From Zygosaccharomyces rouxii (taxonomy: Eukaryota > Ascomycota > Saccharomycetes > Saccharomycetales > Saccharomycetaceae), in NCBI RefSeq assembly GCF_000026365.1, contig NC_012992.1, positions 372,001 through 436,000 of the forward strand: DNA of 64,000 nucleotides. Direction: 5' to 3'. How positions within the stretch are numbered: the stretch's first letter is position 1; each line of letters opens with the position of its first letter. Positions 29,542 to 38,848 of this stretch are shown one piece after another. The translations under genes and the position numbers were made by a program. The notes under the pieces were generated by a model. That model had not been told where the DNA came from and ran no database searches. It saw only the letters and a program-made list of their open reading frames with translations.

Positions 29542-29967
29542 TTAATATTCATCTTCATCGTCACTATCGGCGATGAGAGCCATGATCATCCTGTACAAGT
29601 AAAAGAAGAACATTAATAGGTAAAATGCTAATTTCAAAAAGCTCTCCCTCTTGTGTTTACCCAAAGTTCTGAAGATCTCAGTTGCATCTAATAGTTGAAT
29701 CTTTTTATAAATCTTGTTTGCATTGTATGCCAAAATTGGTAGATTCAACAAAAACACAAACCAGTAACCATTTAATAGGAAAAGAATTGACAAAACTCCA
29801 TGAAGTATCGCTTCAGGTGTAATCAAACTGTTAACTTTTGAGCATAATTCAATTGGATTGATATAATCAGCTTCCAAATCCGCGAAAAGAATTGTAAAAT
29901 GGACCTGAGCAAATAGGTTAATACAATTCACCACCACAGCAAGTATAAAGATCCAAGATGTCATCAT
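29542..29967 (-). CDS. ERV14: COPII cargo receptor Erv14 (cornichon)
   Basis: Cornichon-family receptor that loads membrane proteins such as Axl2 into COPII vesicles at the ER. Starts at one of two adjacent ATGs (29967 or 29964), giving 141 or 140 residues; the second aligns with the S. cerevisiae start. Three membrane segments: [35 protein letters not shown] and [20 protein letters not shown]. The cornichon signature [18 protein letters not shown] and the [16 protein letters not shown] loop are intact, and the tail is acidic (DSDDEDEY). S. cerevisiae ERV14 (YGL054C) and ERV15 (YBR210W) are its duplicated descendants, and it sits correctly next to AME1 (YBR211C). Confidence 0.96.
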   Translation of the reverse strand: MMTSWIFILAVVVNCINLFAQVHFTILFADLEADYINPIELCSKVNSLITPEAILHGVLSILFLLNGYWFVFLLNLPILAYNANKIYKKIQLLDATEIFRTLGKHKRESFLKLAFYLLMFFFYLYRMIMALIADSDDEDEY

Positions 29968-30525
29968 TTTGGAATGATGATCGACTGACAAACTTTAATT
30001 TTATTTCAAGGTCGATATTACCGTTATGGTGGATGCCTTTTATTTTCTTGCAGTAGCCCTTTAGAATAGAGGAAAATTTTCCCCTGCCAATTTTTTTTTT
30101 TCTCTGGATCGATCTCTCCTCGTGTAGCGTGATATCGAAATGACAGTAAATATATTTATTATATTTTGAAATATGAGCGGTAAGTTAGTATTTTAATTTA
30201 GATGGTTTGAATAGGGTTATGTATTTCTATAAGCACTTGTACTTTCAAATTTTTTCAAATAATATTTGATATTTTTCTCTATTTTTTCTGGTTATTTCAG
30301 TGTCGTTTAGGTTTAACGTGTAGTCCGATCTATGAATCATTTGGCATACTGAGCAAAGAAAAATATTAATAGGGTTCGGTAAAAACACTTCTAGATCGAC
30401 ACTTTCATTAATACTACTAGAACCACAGCGTCCCAACAAGCTGCATAGCATCTGAAAACACTTATTTCGAATGTTCAAAAAGAGAATTTTGAAAAAATAA
30501 TCACTTTTAAGATATTTTAATCATT
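29968..30525. other. intergenic region between ERV14 and tRNA-Glu
   Basis: A 558-bp AT-rich stretch holding the ERV14 promoter. One 77-codon minus-strand frame has no ATG start and no recognisable similarity, so I do not call it. Nothing else seen. Confidence 0.5.
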
Positions 30526-30597
30526 TTCCGATACGGGGAGTCGAACCCCGGTCTCCACGGTGAAAGCGTGATGTGATAGCCGTTACACTACATCGGA
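30526..30597 (-). tRNA. tE(UUC): tRNA-Glu(UUC)
   Basis: A 72-nt intronless tRNA on the minus strand. The anticodon TTC is encoded by GAA at 30562-30564 in loop CTTTCAC. Acceptor TCCGATG pairs with TATCGGA and the T-arm GGGGTTCGACTCCCC is intact. It is nearly identical to S. cerevisiae tE(UUC). The first strong oligo(T) lies about 30 nt downstream. Confidence 0.97.
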
Positions 30598-31607
30598 TTG
30601 TAAGCTTGATGTATGGGACTTCCAAAATGGACTTACACACGTATAGATAATATGAATTTAAAAAGCTGAAGTCTAATCACAGTAAAGATGTGCCCAAAAG
30701 ATAGGCGGCAAGACTTCGCAAGAGCGTATTATACTGTCGCACCTCTTGTTGTGTACAAACGCTAGTCTAAGAAGGTCTAAGGACATTCTTAAATAGCTTA
30801 CTGGAACTTTCCAGTACTGCTCCGTCTTCAGTTGATTTTCCGAGGCTCAGCCTATTATTAGAATTACATGACTGTTCTCAGTTGATCACCTCACGCCATA
30901 TTTCTAGGACAAGCGTTCAAGTTACCACTACAGTGAGTGAGATTGGAAATGACTAGCGGCTGCGACATCCAGGCAAGCCTCCAACTAAAACCGTAGGGGG
31001 ATTGAGTACTGGATCTCTATACTAACGAGCGATACCTTGAGCGCGGGATTCGGACAAAAAAGGATCATCTCATTGCAATAATGGCACTTGAAGAGACGAT
31101 TTCGTATATACGCTTTTATATACATAGAGCCAGAGGAGTGGTAAAAGCACAATTTCTCTACAGTTCAAATTAAATGACCGCAAACGTTCCTATCACTACA
31201 GCTAGTTCCCTTGATCCCTCTGCTGTACTGTTAATAGCGTTGTGAATAATAATCCACATATCTCTATTTACGAAGCGCGTCTTGTTTGAGAGAAAAAATT
31301 GCCAATCGGTCTCGAGACCATTGCTAAACAAGAACATTCGCTACAAGGAGTCTCAAGACAACTAAGATAGTGTCGAGACAGAGATCTATTGCCCATATTT
31401 CTCTCTTCTGTATCTTATATTCAGGCGTTAGATCAGTAGAATAACCAAGTAAAGAGGGAACTGTTTTTTTTTGTTGTTACTATTATTATCGTTATTTGTT
31501 TTTTGAATCCATTTGTTTTGTTGCCTTTGTGTGTGTGTGTGTGTGTTTTTATGTGCATTGTTAACTAATTCTGGTTTACCAAAAATTTAGTCAATTGATA
31601 TACTGAG
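30598..31607. promoter_or_regulatory. SLG1 upstream region
   Basis: A 1-kb interval between tRNA-Glu and SLG1 without a credible coding frame. Base composition is more balanced than in other spacers up to about 31350. T-rich sequence and a (GT)n microsatellite (about 31529-31546) lie close to the SLG1 start. tRNA flanks are preferred insertion sites of Ty-like elements, but I could not recognise LTR ends here. Confidence 0.5.
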
Positions 31608-32792
31608 ATGATTTTTGGCAACTTGCTGACGTTCCTCATAACGTGTGCTACGTTAGCAAATGCATACCACTATTTGGAATGTGTTGATAGTTTACCAACG
31701 AGTTGGACATATGAAGGTAGTTTCACGGATCAAGCGGAATTTAACTGTTATGAACAATGTAATTTGAAGAAATCGAGATATTTTGCCATCACTGGCACAA
31801 CAAATCAATGTTATTGTGGTGAGGAGTTACCAGTTTTTACTACTACTACTACTACTACTACTAACAATATTAATGATGATAACGAGCACTACTATAATTA
31901 TAAGGAGGAGATTTGCGGCGGGTCCAGTTCTTCATACTCCTTGTTCTCTGTGATCGGGTCGAGCGAGAAATTTTATCGGAGAGATGATGATCAGACTGTT
32001 GTAGTTACGACCGCGCAACCAAGTGTTGTTATAAGTTCTGTAGCAGAAACTCAAGCGGTTACACAAACAGGTGGTAATTCAGGTTCAACACCAGCACCAG
32101 CACCAGCATCCTCAACGAGCGGGTCTCCAAATACTGCATCTGCAACTCCAACGGGGTCAGGATCCGCACCAGCAGAAATAACAAGTTTAATTCCAAGTAC
32201 AACTACAAATGCTGAGCATGGAACGTCTATTGTTTACAGCACATCAATTAGAACACAAAGCGGATCAACTCTAATTAAAACTGTGACTCAAAGTGCAACT
32301 CCGTCACCTACACCAAATCAAGATAAAAATGGTAAAAATAGCCGTCATCATGTGAATGTAGGTGCTATCGTTGGTGGTGTTGTTGGTGGTATTGGTGGTG
32401 CTGCTGTTCTAACTGTACTACTTTTACTACTAATTAGACATTTGAACAAACGCCGTGAACAAGAACGTATGGAACAAGAATATCAAGAGGCCATTAAACC
32501 CGTTGATTTTGTCGGATTTGGTAATCGCGGTGGTAGTACTGGTGGTGGTCTTTCAAGTACCAATAATACTAGTGATAAAGCTCCACAGGGGACAAATACT
32601 TCGGTAGTTTCATTAAATCAAGGTCCATCATCAAGCTCATTCGATGATGAGTATAAGGATGGTGTCGGTGCTGGACAGGTAACAAATCCATTTGATGATT
32701 CTCGTAGAATCAGTGACCCTGCATATATGAGAAGTGGATCACCTGCAAGCCATAAGATTTTAACAGTGGTTAATCCTGATGAGGACAACTAA
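31608..32792 (+). CDS. SLG1: cell-wall integrity sensor Slg1/Wsc1
   Basis: Plasma-membrane mechanosensor that activates Rho1-Pkc1 signalling when the cell wall is stressed. The 394 residues (378 in S. cerevisiae) comprise a signal peptide (1-19, ending ANAYH), a cysteine-rich WSC domain (about 20-115) with an unusual acidic/T-rich insertion (TTTTTTTTNNINDDNE), an S/T-rich O-glycosylated stalk (115-245), one transmembrane helix (about 253-276, AIVGGVVGGIGGAAVLTVLL), and a cytoplasmic tail. KREQERMEQEYQEAIKPV-like sequence after the membrane, NPFDDSRRIS and the terminal ILTVVNPDE match Slg1 rather than Wsc2-4. It is next to the CUB1-DOT5 block. Confidence 0.92.
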   Translation: MIFGNLLTFLITCATLANAYHYLECVDSLPTSWTYEGSFTDQAEFNCYEQCNLKKSRYFAITGTTNQCYCGEELPVFTTTTTTTTNNINDDNEHYYNYKEEICGGSSSSYSLFSVIGSSEKFYRRDDDQTVVVTTAQPSVVISSVAETQAVTQTGGNSGSTPAPAPASSTSGSPNTASATPTGSGSAPAEITSLIPSTTTNAEHGTSIVYSTSIRTQSGSTLIKTVTQSATPSPTPNQDKNGKNSRHHVNVGAIVGGVVGGIGGAAVLTVLLLLLIRHLNKRREQERMEQEYQEAIKPVDFVGFGNRGGSTGGGLSSTNNTSDKAPQGTNTSVVSLNQGPSSSSFDDEYKDGVGAGQVTNPFDDSRRISDPAYMRSGSPASHKILTVVNPDEDN

Positions 32793-33400
32793 TACTGATA
32801 GGAATAATAAAACATTGTTTTTACTGGAACAAAAAAAAATAAAAAAACAAAAAAAACAACAACCAGAAAACCAAGAATAAAGTAAAAAAAATACGAATTG
32901 TTAATTCTTTATTTCAATACCTGCTCTAAATCAACCAATACCGTTAATAACTTTTAAGGAAAATAAATAGAGTATAATTGATATGTATTACCCATAATTT
33001 GCACGATTATTATTTTGTACCTAATTAGTCGCTATTAAGCAACTTTTTGAAGCGAAGGGGGTAAAAAATTAAAGAGGCCCACCATGTGACATGGAGCCCT
33101 AATCGCTTCACACGGAACCCTAATCCAGTGATAATGAACCCTAGAATATTTGTCATTTGTGCCCTAATCAATACGTAAAAAAAAAAATTTCTCTCAAACC
33201 TCCTGAAGAGATAAACTGGGGCAAATACAGACATACACAACTATTTAAAAGACAGTTACAAGTCAAATTGACCAACTGTGTCTGCGTGACAACAACAATA
33301 ATAAGTTCATTTGGAGATTCCAATATTGTACGGTATCACTTCATTTACCTTGCCACGGAGACTTTATTTGTTTAAAGTAATTTAACTATTTAAGGGGAGT
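32793..33400. other. SLG1-CUB1 intergenic region
   Basis: 608 bp with poly(A)-rich sequence after SLG1, the TTAGGG-type array described separately, and a possible hairpin at 33251-33282 (GACAGTT pairing with AACTGTGTC). A small stable RNA is possible, because Tbf1 sites mark many yeast snoRNA promoters, but I see no complete C/D or H/ACA box set. TTTAAAG and similar AT-rich elements lie just before CUB1. Confidence 0.5.
33095..33167 (-). promoter_or_regulatory. four-copy TTAGGG-type (Tbf1-like) site array
   Basis: Four same-orientation copies of an ARCCCTAA-like octamer: AGCCCTAA 33095-33102, AACCCTAA 33116-33123, AACCCTAG 33137-33144 and TGCCCTAA 33160-33167. Start-to-start spacing is 21, 21 and 23 bp, about two helical turns. 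On the opposite strand the core reads TTAGGG. The octamer is the consensus bound by yeast Tbf1. It lies 230-300 bp upstream of CUB1. Confidence 0.7.
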
Positions 33401-35167
33401 ATGAACCATTCGACTTTATCTCAGGATATTACCAGCTCTCAACATCCTCAACATGTTCCTCAAGAGGAAGAAGGCGTGTTAAACTATTTCTTAGAAATCA
33501 GAACTCTCCTAAGTCAGTTGAAACAGAATAGGACGAAATATCTTGACTCAAAAAAGGTCCAAGCAACTTATGAACAAGTTCTAACGAGAGTCAGAGAACT
33601 AGATGATGTTAGAAAGAGTAATCATGAAACGCCTTCAAGTAGTGCAACGACTTTAATTCACAATGCTGAATTACACAATAGAGTTGATTCTGTATTGGAT
33701 GATGTCTTCCAGTTACTTTCATTGTGCTTCCTAACGGTTGGATTGAAAAACTCTGCCCCTGCAGCTTATTCATCTTTATCTACCGTCCAAAGATTATTGG
33801 AACATTTAAACGAATCTAATGTTTTCACTATGCATGATTTAAGACCAATTAAGGAAAGGTTAATTGAAATCAAGAAGATTGTTGAGAAAAGTTGTGAAAA
33901 GAACAAAGAAGCTGCAAAGGAAGAAGAAGAATATCTTAAGAATGCACCAGATTTGGATGAAGCAGACAGAAACCTTTCGGAGGAAACTAGACGGAATAAG
34001 ATTGAAGAAGATTTATTATTAAGGGCAAAACTACAACACTGTTTAGACGAATATTATAGCACGGAGGCAAAGGTGGAAACAGTTGATCCAAGCCTTTCTA
34101 ATATTATGGATAAATTGTTTCAAATTCGTAGGGAACTTTTATCATTAGCAGCATCTGCTAAAAAGACAACATCATCAGCATCTGCCGAAAAGGAATTAGA
34201 AAACAAACATGTTCTAGCGCCTGAAAGTGTTAACACAAGAGTAGAGCTTTTACAAAAGGAATTAAACGAAATAGAATCATACAGAGATGAAACTGGGAAA
34301 TTTAAATCACCAGAATCTGAACAATCTGCTGAAAAGGGTCAAAATGTTTTAAATGGTCTTTTAAGCGATTGTTACGATCTGCTTGGGGATTTGTCACATC
34401 AGAAGAATGGTGGTATCGAATTAGATCCTCGCTTACAACCAATTTACGCTAAATTAATCGACATCAAAACAACTTTGGAAAATCTATTAATCACAAGGCG
34501 GTGGACACTTAGAGAAACTGATCTTTTCACTTATCAAAAGGAATTGGGTGAAATTGATAGTCTACGTGTCAATTCTAAATTTCCAACGGATTCAGGGGAT
34601 AATAAGGGTCAGACAATTCTTCTATACCTTTTGCGCAGATGTTATGCTATAATTTACAAATTGTTGGAGAGTTCTGAACCTGTTTCCGAATCATTACAAC
34701 CTTTACATAACCAATTGTCCACAGTACGTCGTTGTCTTCTATCATTACAGAGAATGGGAGGTATTAACAATAGTAGAGAATTGTACCCATATCAAATGAA
34801 GTTAGCATCCTTAGATGGTTTACGTGTTGATGGTAAATTTTATGATCTTGATGGAAATATTCCTGAAGGTCAAGCAACTTTAAATGCATTATTAGCTGAA
34901 TGTTTTGATATTATACATGAAATGAAGATAGAAGCAGAAGAAAAAACAGAATCAGAAACTCAATCAGAAGCGGAGGGCGATGGTGATGATCTCCGTCAAA
35001 CTTATAGTGAAGCAGAAAGAGAAAACCCACGACTAGCGAGATTTCTCGATAATTCATACTCTACTGTGGAAGATGATGAAGATGATGACCGTTCTTCTCC
35101 ATCGAGCTCAAGTGATCAAAGTGTTCTCGATGACAGTGAAGTTGGTTCTTCTATAGTAAGGAATTGA
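33401..35167 (+). CDS. CUB1: UPF0662-family protein Cub1
   Basis: A 588-residue soluble helical protein of the fungal UPF0662 family, orthologue of S. cerevisiae YPL260W/CUB1 (551), linked to proteasome/Cuz1 function and DNA-damage response. Repeated helical units with the pattern ELLQKELNEIESYRDETGKF ... LYPYQMKLASLDGLRVDGKF are visible (near 290, 385 and 460), pointing to an internally repeated fold. The C-terminal 80 residues are acidic and serine-rich (VEDDEDDDRSSPSSSS). Start ATG 33401 is the first of the frame. It is upstream of DOT5, with APM1 beyond, so YPL260W-YPL259C adjacency is interrupted by DOT5. Molecular function remains uncertain. Confidence 0.9.
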   Translation: MNHSTLSQDITSSQHPQHVPQEEEGVLNYFLEIRTLLSQLKQNRTKYLDSKKVQATYEQVLTRVRELDDVRKSNHETPSSSATTLIHNAELHNRVDSVLDDVFQLLSLCFLTVGLKNSAPAAYSSLSTVQRLLEHLNESNVFTMHDLRPIKERLIEIKKIVEKSCEKNKEAAKEEEEYLKNAPDLDEADRNLSEETRRNKIEEDLLLRAKLQHCLDEYYSTEAKVETVDPSLSNIMDKLFQIRRELLSLAASAKKTTSSASAEKELENKHVLAPESVNTRVELLQKELNEIESYRDETGKFKSPESEQSAEKGQNVLNGLLSDCYDLLGDLSHQKNGGIELDPRLQPIYAKLIDIKTTLENLLITRRWTLRETDLFTYQKELGEIDSLRVNSKFPTDSGDNKGQTILLYLLRRCYAIIYKLLESSEPVSESLQPLHNQLSTVRRCLLSLQRMGGINNSRELYPYQMKLASLDGLRVDGKFYDLDGNIPEGQATLNALLAECFDIIHEMKIEAEEKTESETQSEAEGDGDDLRQTYSEAERENPRLARFLDNSYSTVEDDEDDDRSSPSSSSDQSVLDDSEVGSSIVRN

Positions 35168-35596
35168 TGATGATGTTACCACTACCACTACCACTACCAC
35201 TACCACTACAACTAATAATAATCATGATTATAAGAACTATCCCTCCCCTCATTCTTTTATTATTTTGCACACCCACTCTTGAGTGGGTCGGATCAAGTTC
35301 ATTTGTATTTTTATACTTAATGTCTAGTACGATTTTCGTTGAGGAATTGCGTTGTTATGCATGAGCACAATTAAATTCCGATTATGTATCCTTCGTGTTT
35401 GCTTTCCCTGTTACCTTTTAGTTCAAAAGTACGGGTATATATAATTTGATCTTGCTGAGTCTCGTTTGCCATACGATAGGGGAAAGGGAAGAAGGAAAAA
35501 GGATTCTTTGTCGCAACTACAGTGTACAATAAAAATCTAACTCTAATTTTTAAAGGTACTAATTCTTGAACAGCTACAGGAATAAAACTTAACAAA
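35168..35596. promoter_or_regulatory. CUB1 terminator / DOT5 promoter
   Basis: A 429-bp spacer beginning with a (CCACTA)n repeat at about 35179-35209, directly after the CUB1 stop codon. No gene is visible; the second half should include the DOT5 promoter. Confidence 0.5.
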
Positions 35597-36409
35597 ATGG
35601 CAGGACTACGTCGCTCAACAAGATTATCAAGTAAAGAGGATACATTGAAGAACAGACCTGAGGAAAATGAATCAACTCAACCACCAAAGAAGAAGTCCAA
35701 GAAGTCTGATGACAATGAATCACTAGGTGAAGAAGAAGGAGACGAAGAAGAAGAATCAGAAGGCGATTCCGATTTCAAGGAGCAGGAAGGTGAAGGTGAA
35801 GGTGAAGGTGAAGGTAAAGAGGAAGAGGAAGAGGAAGAAGAGGAGGAGGAACCAGAAGAAGCAAAGGAGTTAGAGGAAGGTGATCCAATTCCTGATATTC
35901 TTTTAAAGAATCAAGATGGTAAGGAAATTTCTTTGAAAAAAGTGTCAGACGAACATAAGATTGTGGTAATCTTTGGATATCCCAAAGCAAGTACACCAGG
36001 TTGTACACGTCAAGCCTGTGGATTCCGTGATAATTACGAGGATATAAAGGAACATGCAGCCGTATTTGGTCTAAGTGCTGATACTGTTAACGCTCAAAAG
36101 AAATTCCAAGAGAAACAACATTTACCTTTTGACCTATTAAGTGATCCTGAACGCCATTTAGTTGGTCTATTAGGAGCAAAGAAGTCACCAGAATCTGGTA
36201 TTATAAGATCGCATTGGGTCTTTGCAGATGGTGTTCTCAAACATAAGAGAGTTAAGATTTCTCCAGAAGTCAGTATTGAAGAAGGTAAAAAGGAAGTATT
36301 AGAGTTGGTTAAACAATTCGAAGATGAAGGAGAGAAGAAAGAGGAAAAGGGAGACGATGAGAAAAAAGAAGAGGAGGAAGAAGACGATAAGAAGGAAGAG
36401 GACAATTGA
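35597..36409 (+). CDS. DOT5: nuclear thiol peroxidase Dot5
   Basis: Nuclear atypical 2-Cys peroxiredoxin (BCP/PrxQ type) that reduces alkyl hydroperoxides; in S. cerevisiae its overexpression disturbs telomeric silencing. The AhpC/TSA core runs from about 95 to 250, with [20 protein letters not shown] holding the peroxidatic C136 and resolving C141 (CX4C). The 270 residues exceed the 215 of S. cerevisiae. The excess is acidic low-complexity: [22 protein letters not shown] (about 66-87) before the core and an E/K/D-rich tail (about 250-270) after it. The basic KKKSKKS near residue 34 is a likely nuclear signal. Position beside EST3/APM1 agrees with YIL010W next to YIL009C-A. Confidence 0.94.
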   Translation: MAGLRRSTRLSSKEDTLKNRPEENESTQPPKKKSKKSDDNESLGEEEGDEEEESEGDSDFKEQEGEGEGEGEGKEEEEEEEEEEEPEEAKELEEGDPIPDILLKNQDGKEISLKKVSDEHKIVVIFGYPKASTPGCTRQACGFRDNYEDIKEHAAVFGLSADTVNAQKKFQEKQHLPFDLLSDPERHLVGLLGAKKSPESGIIRSHWVFADGVLKHKRVKISPEVSIEEGKKEVLELVKQFEDEGEKKEEKGDDEKKEEEEEDDKKEEDN

Positions 36410-36615
36410 AAAAAAATAAAGGATGACTGTCTAGATTCACGATATATACATGTCTAAACAAATATCTCTTTTATCCTTTCAAAAGGTGTACGTGTTTATA
36501 AAATTCTTTACTTTTATTCCATTTTATTTTATTTTATTTTATGTTATTTTATTTCATTTTATTTCATTTTATTTCATTTCATCTTATCGCATAAGAATTA
36601 TGCAAATTGTATTCT

Positions 36616-37959
36616 TCAATTGTTCAATTTGATAGTATAATCATCACCACTTTGTGTAATATATCTTACCCATGGATAACTTTTGTACAGCAGCTTTGGT
36701 TCTGTAATTTTTAAGTAACGAACTTGTATCCCTGACGTTGTGAAATAAGGAATTTGAAATTTAATTTGTACTGGTCTTTTAACTTTTGGCTTATCTAATG
36801 CGTTAATTGATGGCAACCCCATTTGAGCTGACATTGAGTATTCTTTACCGCCCGTAAAGCTCCTTATTTTCCACAGAATTGCATTCTTCTGTGGCACCCA
36901 TTTCACTGAACCATGTGTATATTTGAAGGAAGGCGTATCTGCATCATCAGGCACTGGTATTAAAATCTCCACACTATTCGCTATTGAACGTTTCTTGATT
37001 TGAGCTCTTGCCCTACAATGTATTTCTATTCTTGATTGTGAGTGTACTTGAACGTTGACATCACACCATATTAACGGTTTGACAGGCATTGACAATCTAT
37101 AATTCATTAATTCAAACGCACCGTCCGGTGGAATAAATGTAATTATCTTTTCATTTTCAAATTTACTCAACCTTACGCACTGATGGAATTTTAAATCTTC
37201 TAATTCAATATTAGTCTTCTTTTTACCCTCAGTAACTGCCGTTGTTACTGGATCACTATCACCTTCCACATACTTAGAAAAAATACCCTTATCGTTGATA
37301 CCTAATTTTAAATCCGGCATACCTGATAATTTGGACTTAACTTTGATTTGCCCTATAATTTCAGACCTTAATACTTGGCCCTGTTGATTCATTAACATGT
37401 TAATTGATTCTACAATATCTAAGAACGCCTCATTTTTCTTGTGAACAATATTTGGAGCTCTCCAACTAACGGAATTCGTTACTTCAGTTGGAGGTCTTGG
37501 TGCTGCTTTACTCTTTTTAACTGCTTTCATCAATTTAAATGATTTTTGAGTAATATATTGTTTTAACATCTTTGTTTCCGTAATTTGTGGAATACCGTAA
37601 TCCATCATTTCATCCAATAATTCATATATTATAATAAAATTATCCCTAACCGATTCTTCTTCCACTGATTTCAAATACTCCTCTAGTACTTCCATCAATT
37701 TATGTAGAAAGGCGAAAACTTGTGCCACATTTGTTGCCAACGACGTCGCTAACGCTACCACGTAAAGATCATTGTGCTGAATGAAAAGGTATTGAATTCC
37801 ATCATGGCTTAAACAAGGTGGAATTACACTTGATTCTTCCTCTAATTGCAACAGTAGCGGTGCGAATTTATCAATTGCAGAAATTGGAATATCGTCTCTG
37901 TACCTTCTCGAAAGGATCGGCCTGCCTTTACCATCACAAAAGTAGACCGCAGACACCAT
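36616..37959 (-). CDS. APM1: AP-1 clathrin adaptor mu subunit Apm1
   Basis: Medium (mu1) subunit of the AP-1 adaptor for clathrin-coated vesicles between the trans-Golgi network and endosomes. The 447 residues (475 in S. cerevisiae YPL259C) have an N-terminal longin-like domain (1-140, VSAVYFCDGKGRPILSRRYR) and a C-terminal mu homology domain (about 165-445) that reads YXX-phi sorting signals, ending SYPWVRYITQSGDDYTIKL. Conserved WRAPNIVHKKNEAFLDIVE starts the domain. It is convergent with DOT5 and lies 193 bp downstream of EST3 on the same strand. Confidence 0.96.
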   Translation of the reverse strand: MVSAVYFCDGKGRPILSRRYRDDIPISAIDKFAPLLLQLEEESSVIPPCLSHDGIQYLFIQHNDLYVVALATSLATNVAQVFAFLHKLMEVLEEYLKSVEEESVRDNFIIIYELLDEMMDYGIPQITETKMLKQYITQKSFKLMKAVKKSKAAPRPPTEVTNSVSWRAPNIVHKKNEAFLDIVESINMLMNQQGQVLRSEIIGQIKVKSKLSGMPDLKLGINDKGIFSKYVEGDSDPVTTAVTEGKKKTNIELEDLKFHQCVRLSKFENEKIITFIPPDGAFELMNYRLSMPVKPLIWCDVNVQVHSQSRIEIHCRARAQIKKRSIANSVEILIPVPDDADTPSFKYTHGSVKWVPQKNAILWKIRSFTGGKEYSMSAQMGLPSINALDKPKVKRPVQIKFQIPYFTTSGIQVRYLKITEPKLLYKSYPWVRYITQSGDDYTIKLNN

Positions 37960-38152
37960 ATAGTAATTTAATTGAATTTATAAGCTCTTCTCTTTAGTTT
38001 AAAATCAATTCCTTGTTTCTTTTGACTCCACGTATATGGATGGAATCGATTCATTTCATGTTATGGCAGCTTTCATCATTACATTCACCGGGCTGAAAAA
38101 TCATTATATACGTAGAAATAGGTATATATAAGCTCATCGCATTCTAAATGAT

Positions 38153-38660
38153 TCAATTGAGCACCAATGGGTAAGTTTCCAGCGATTCTACTTGATCCCA
38201 ATCGAAAATTGCGGTCTGGTTTACCCTTAGAACTGGTGTCTCACCTCTGGTCACAATTTTGTAGTGATTTTCAATGTACGAAGGTGAATGGTAAATCAAC
38301 TGGCAATCGGCAATTATAAAAACGCAATTGGTCGTTTCTGCAGTTATCCTTGTGTAGTAACGTCTTTCAAAATCTGATACGCATTGGGGTGTAAACTCAA
38401 CTAAGCAATTGAGCTTTGGAATCTCTTATGGAAGCATACACTGTGTAATGATCCACATCAAAGAATCTTGTAACTTTTACGAAATGACGTATATTGGAAA
38501 GCACTTTGGAGCTTAGTTCTGGTTGGGAAAGATCCTGAGTGGGCACTGGCGGGATTAGACGATCACCCAGTCTTGGATCGTGTTCGGCTAGGGCAGTTTG
38601 TATCCATGGTTGTAGAAAGACAGAATCAAAAGGTTTTACAGATACAATTGCTTGAGGCAT
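38153..38660 (-). CDS. EST3: telomerase subunit Est3 (+1 programmed frameshift)
   Basis: Regulatory subunit of telomerase, with a TPP1-like OB fold. Two overlapping frames make the protein. Frame 1 runs from ATG 38660 to codon CTT (38405-38403), 86 residues starting MPQAIVSVKPFDSVFLQPWI, and meets a stop two codons later. A +1 shift that skips A38402 continues GTT-GAG-TTT in the second frame for 82 codons to TGA at 38155-38153, giving 168 residues (181 in S. cerevisiae). The second part retains yeast Est3 blocks such as CVSDFERR, ITAETTN, VNQTAIFDWDQV. S. cerevisiae EST3 is known to need the same +1 shift. It is next to DOT5 and URM1 relatives, as at YIL009C-A. Confidence 0.95.
38399..38405 (-). 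promoter_or_regulatory. +1 ribosomal frameshift heptamer of EST3
   Basis: On the coding strand the sequence is CTT-AGT-T followed by GA. Leucine CTT in the ribosomal P site followed by the slowly decoded AGT permits slippage to GTT, bypassing the TGA stop at 38399-38397. CUU-AGU-U is the heptamer reported for S. cerevisiae EST3. Confidence 0.93.
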
Positions 38661-38776
38661 GAAAGGCTTTATTGCTTGCACAGTGAACGGTAGAGTGTGC
38701 AACCATGGTATAGTTTCAAGCGAAGTAATGAAGCATTTAGAACTAATACTGGTAAAATGAAATTTAAAAAAATAAC

Positions 38777-38848
38777 CTCCGCGACGGGGAATTGAACCCC
38801 GATCTGGCACGCGACAAGCGCCCATTCTAACCATTAAACTATCACGGA
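38777..38848 (-). tRNA. tD(GUC): tRNA-Asp(GUC)
   Basis: A 72-nt intronless minus-strand tRNA with anticodon GTC (GAC at 38813-38815). The acceptor TCCGTGA pairs with TCGCGGA, the T-arm GGGGTTCAATTCCCC is intact, and a T7 terminator follows. It differs by one base from S. cerevisiae tD(GUC). It lies 116 bp upstream of the EST3 start codon on the same strand, so its termination is close to the EST3 promoter. Confidence 0.97.

Noticed and set aside
30245..30478. 77-codon minus-strand frame with CSVCQMIH
   Set aside because: It has no ATG start, no partner cysteines for a zinc site and no recognisable similarity.
30598..31607. A solo LTR of a Ty-like element next to tRNA-Glu
   Set aside because: The position is favourable, but I could not find TG...CA ends, a 5-bp duplication or primer-binding sequence.
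35775..36008. Minus-strand frame opposite the DOT5 acidic region
   Set aside because: Complement of GAA/GGT repeats in DOT5; low-complexity L/P/H peptide without support.
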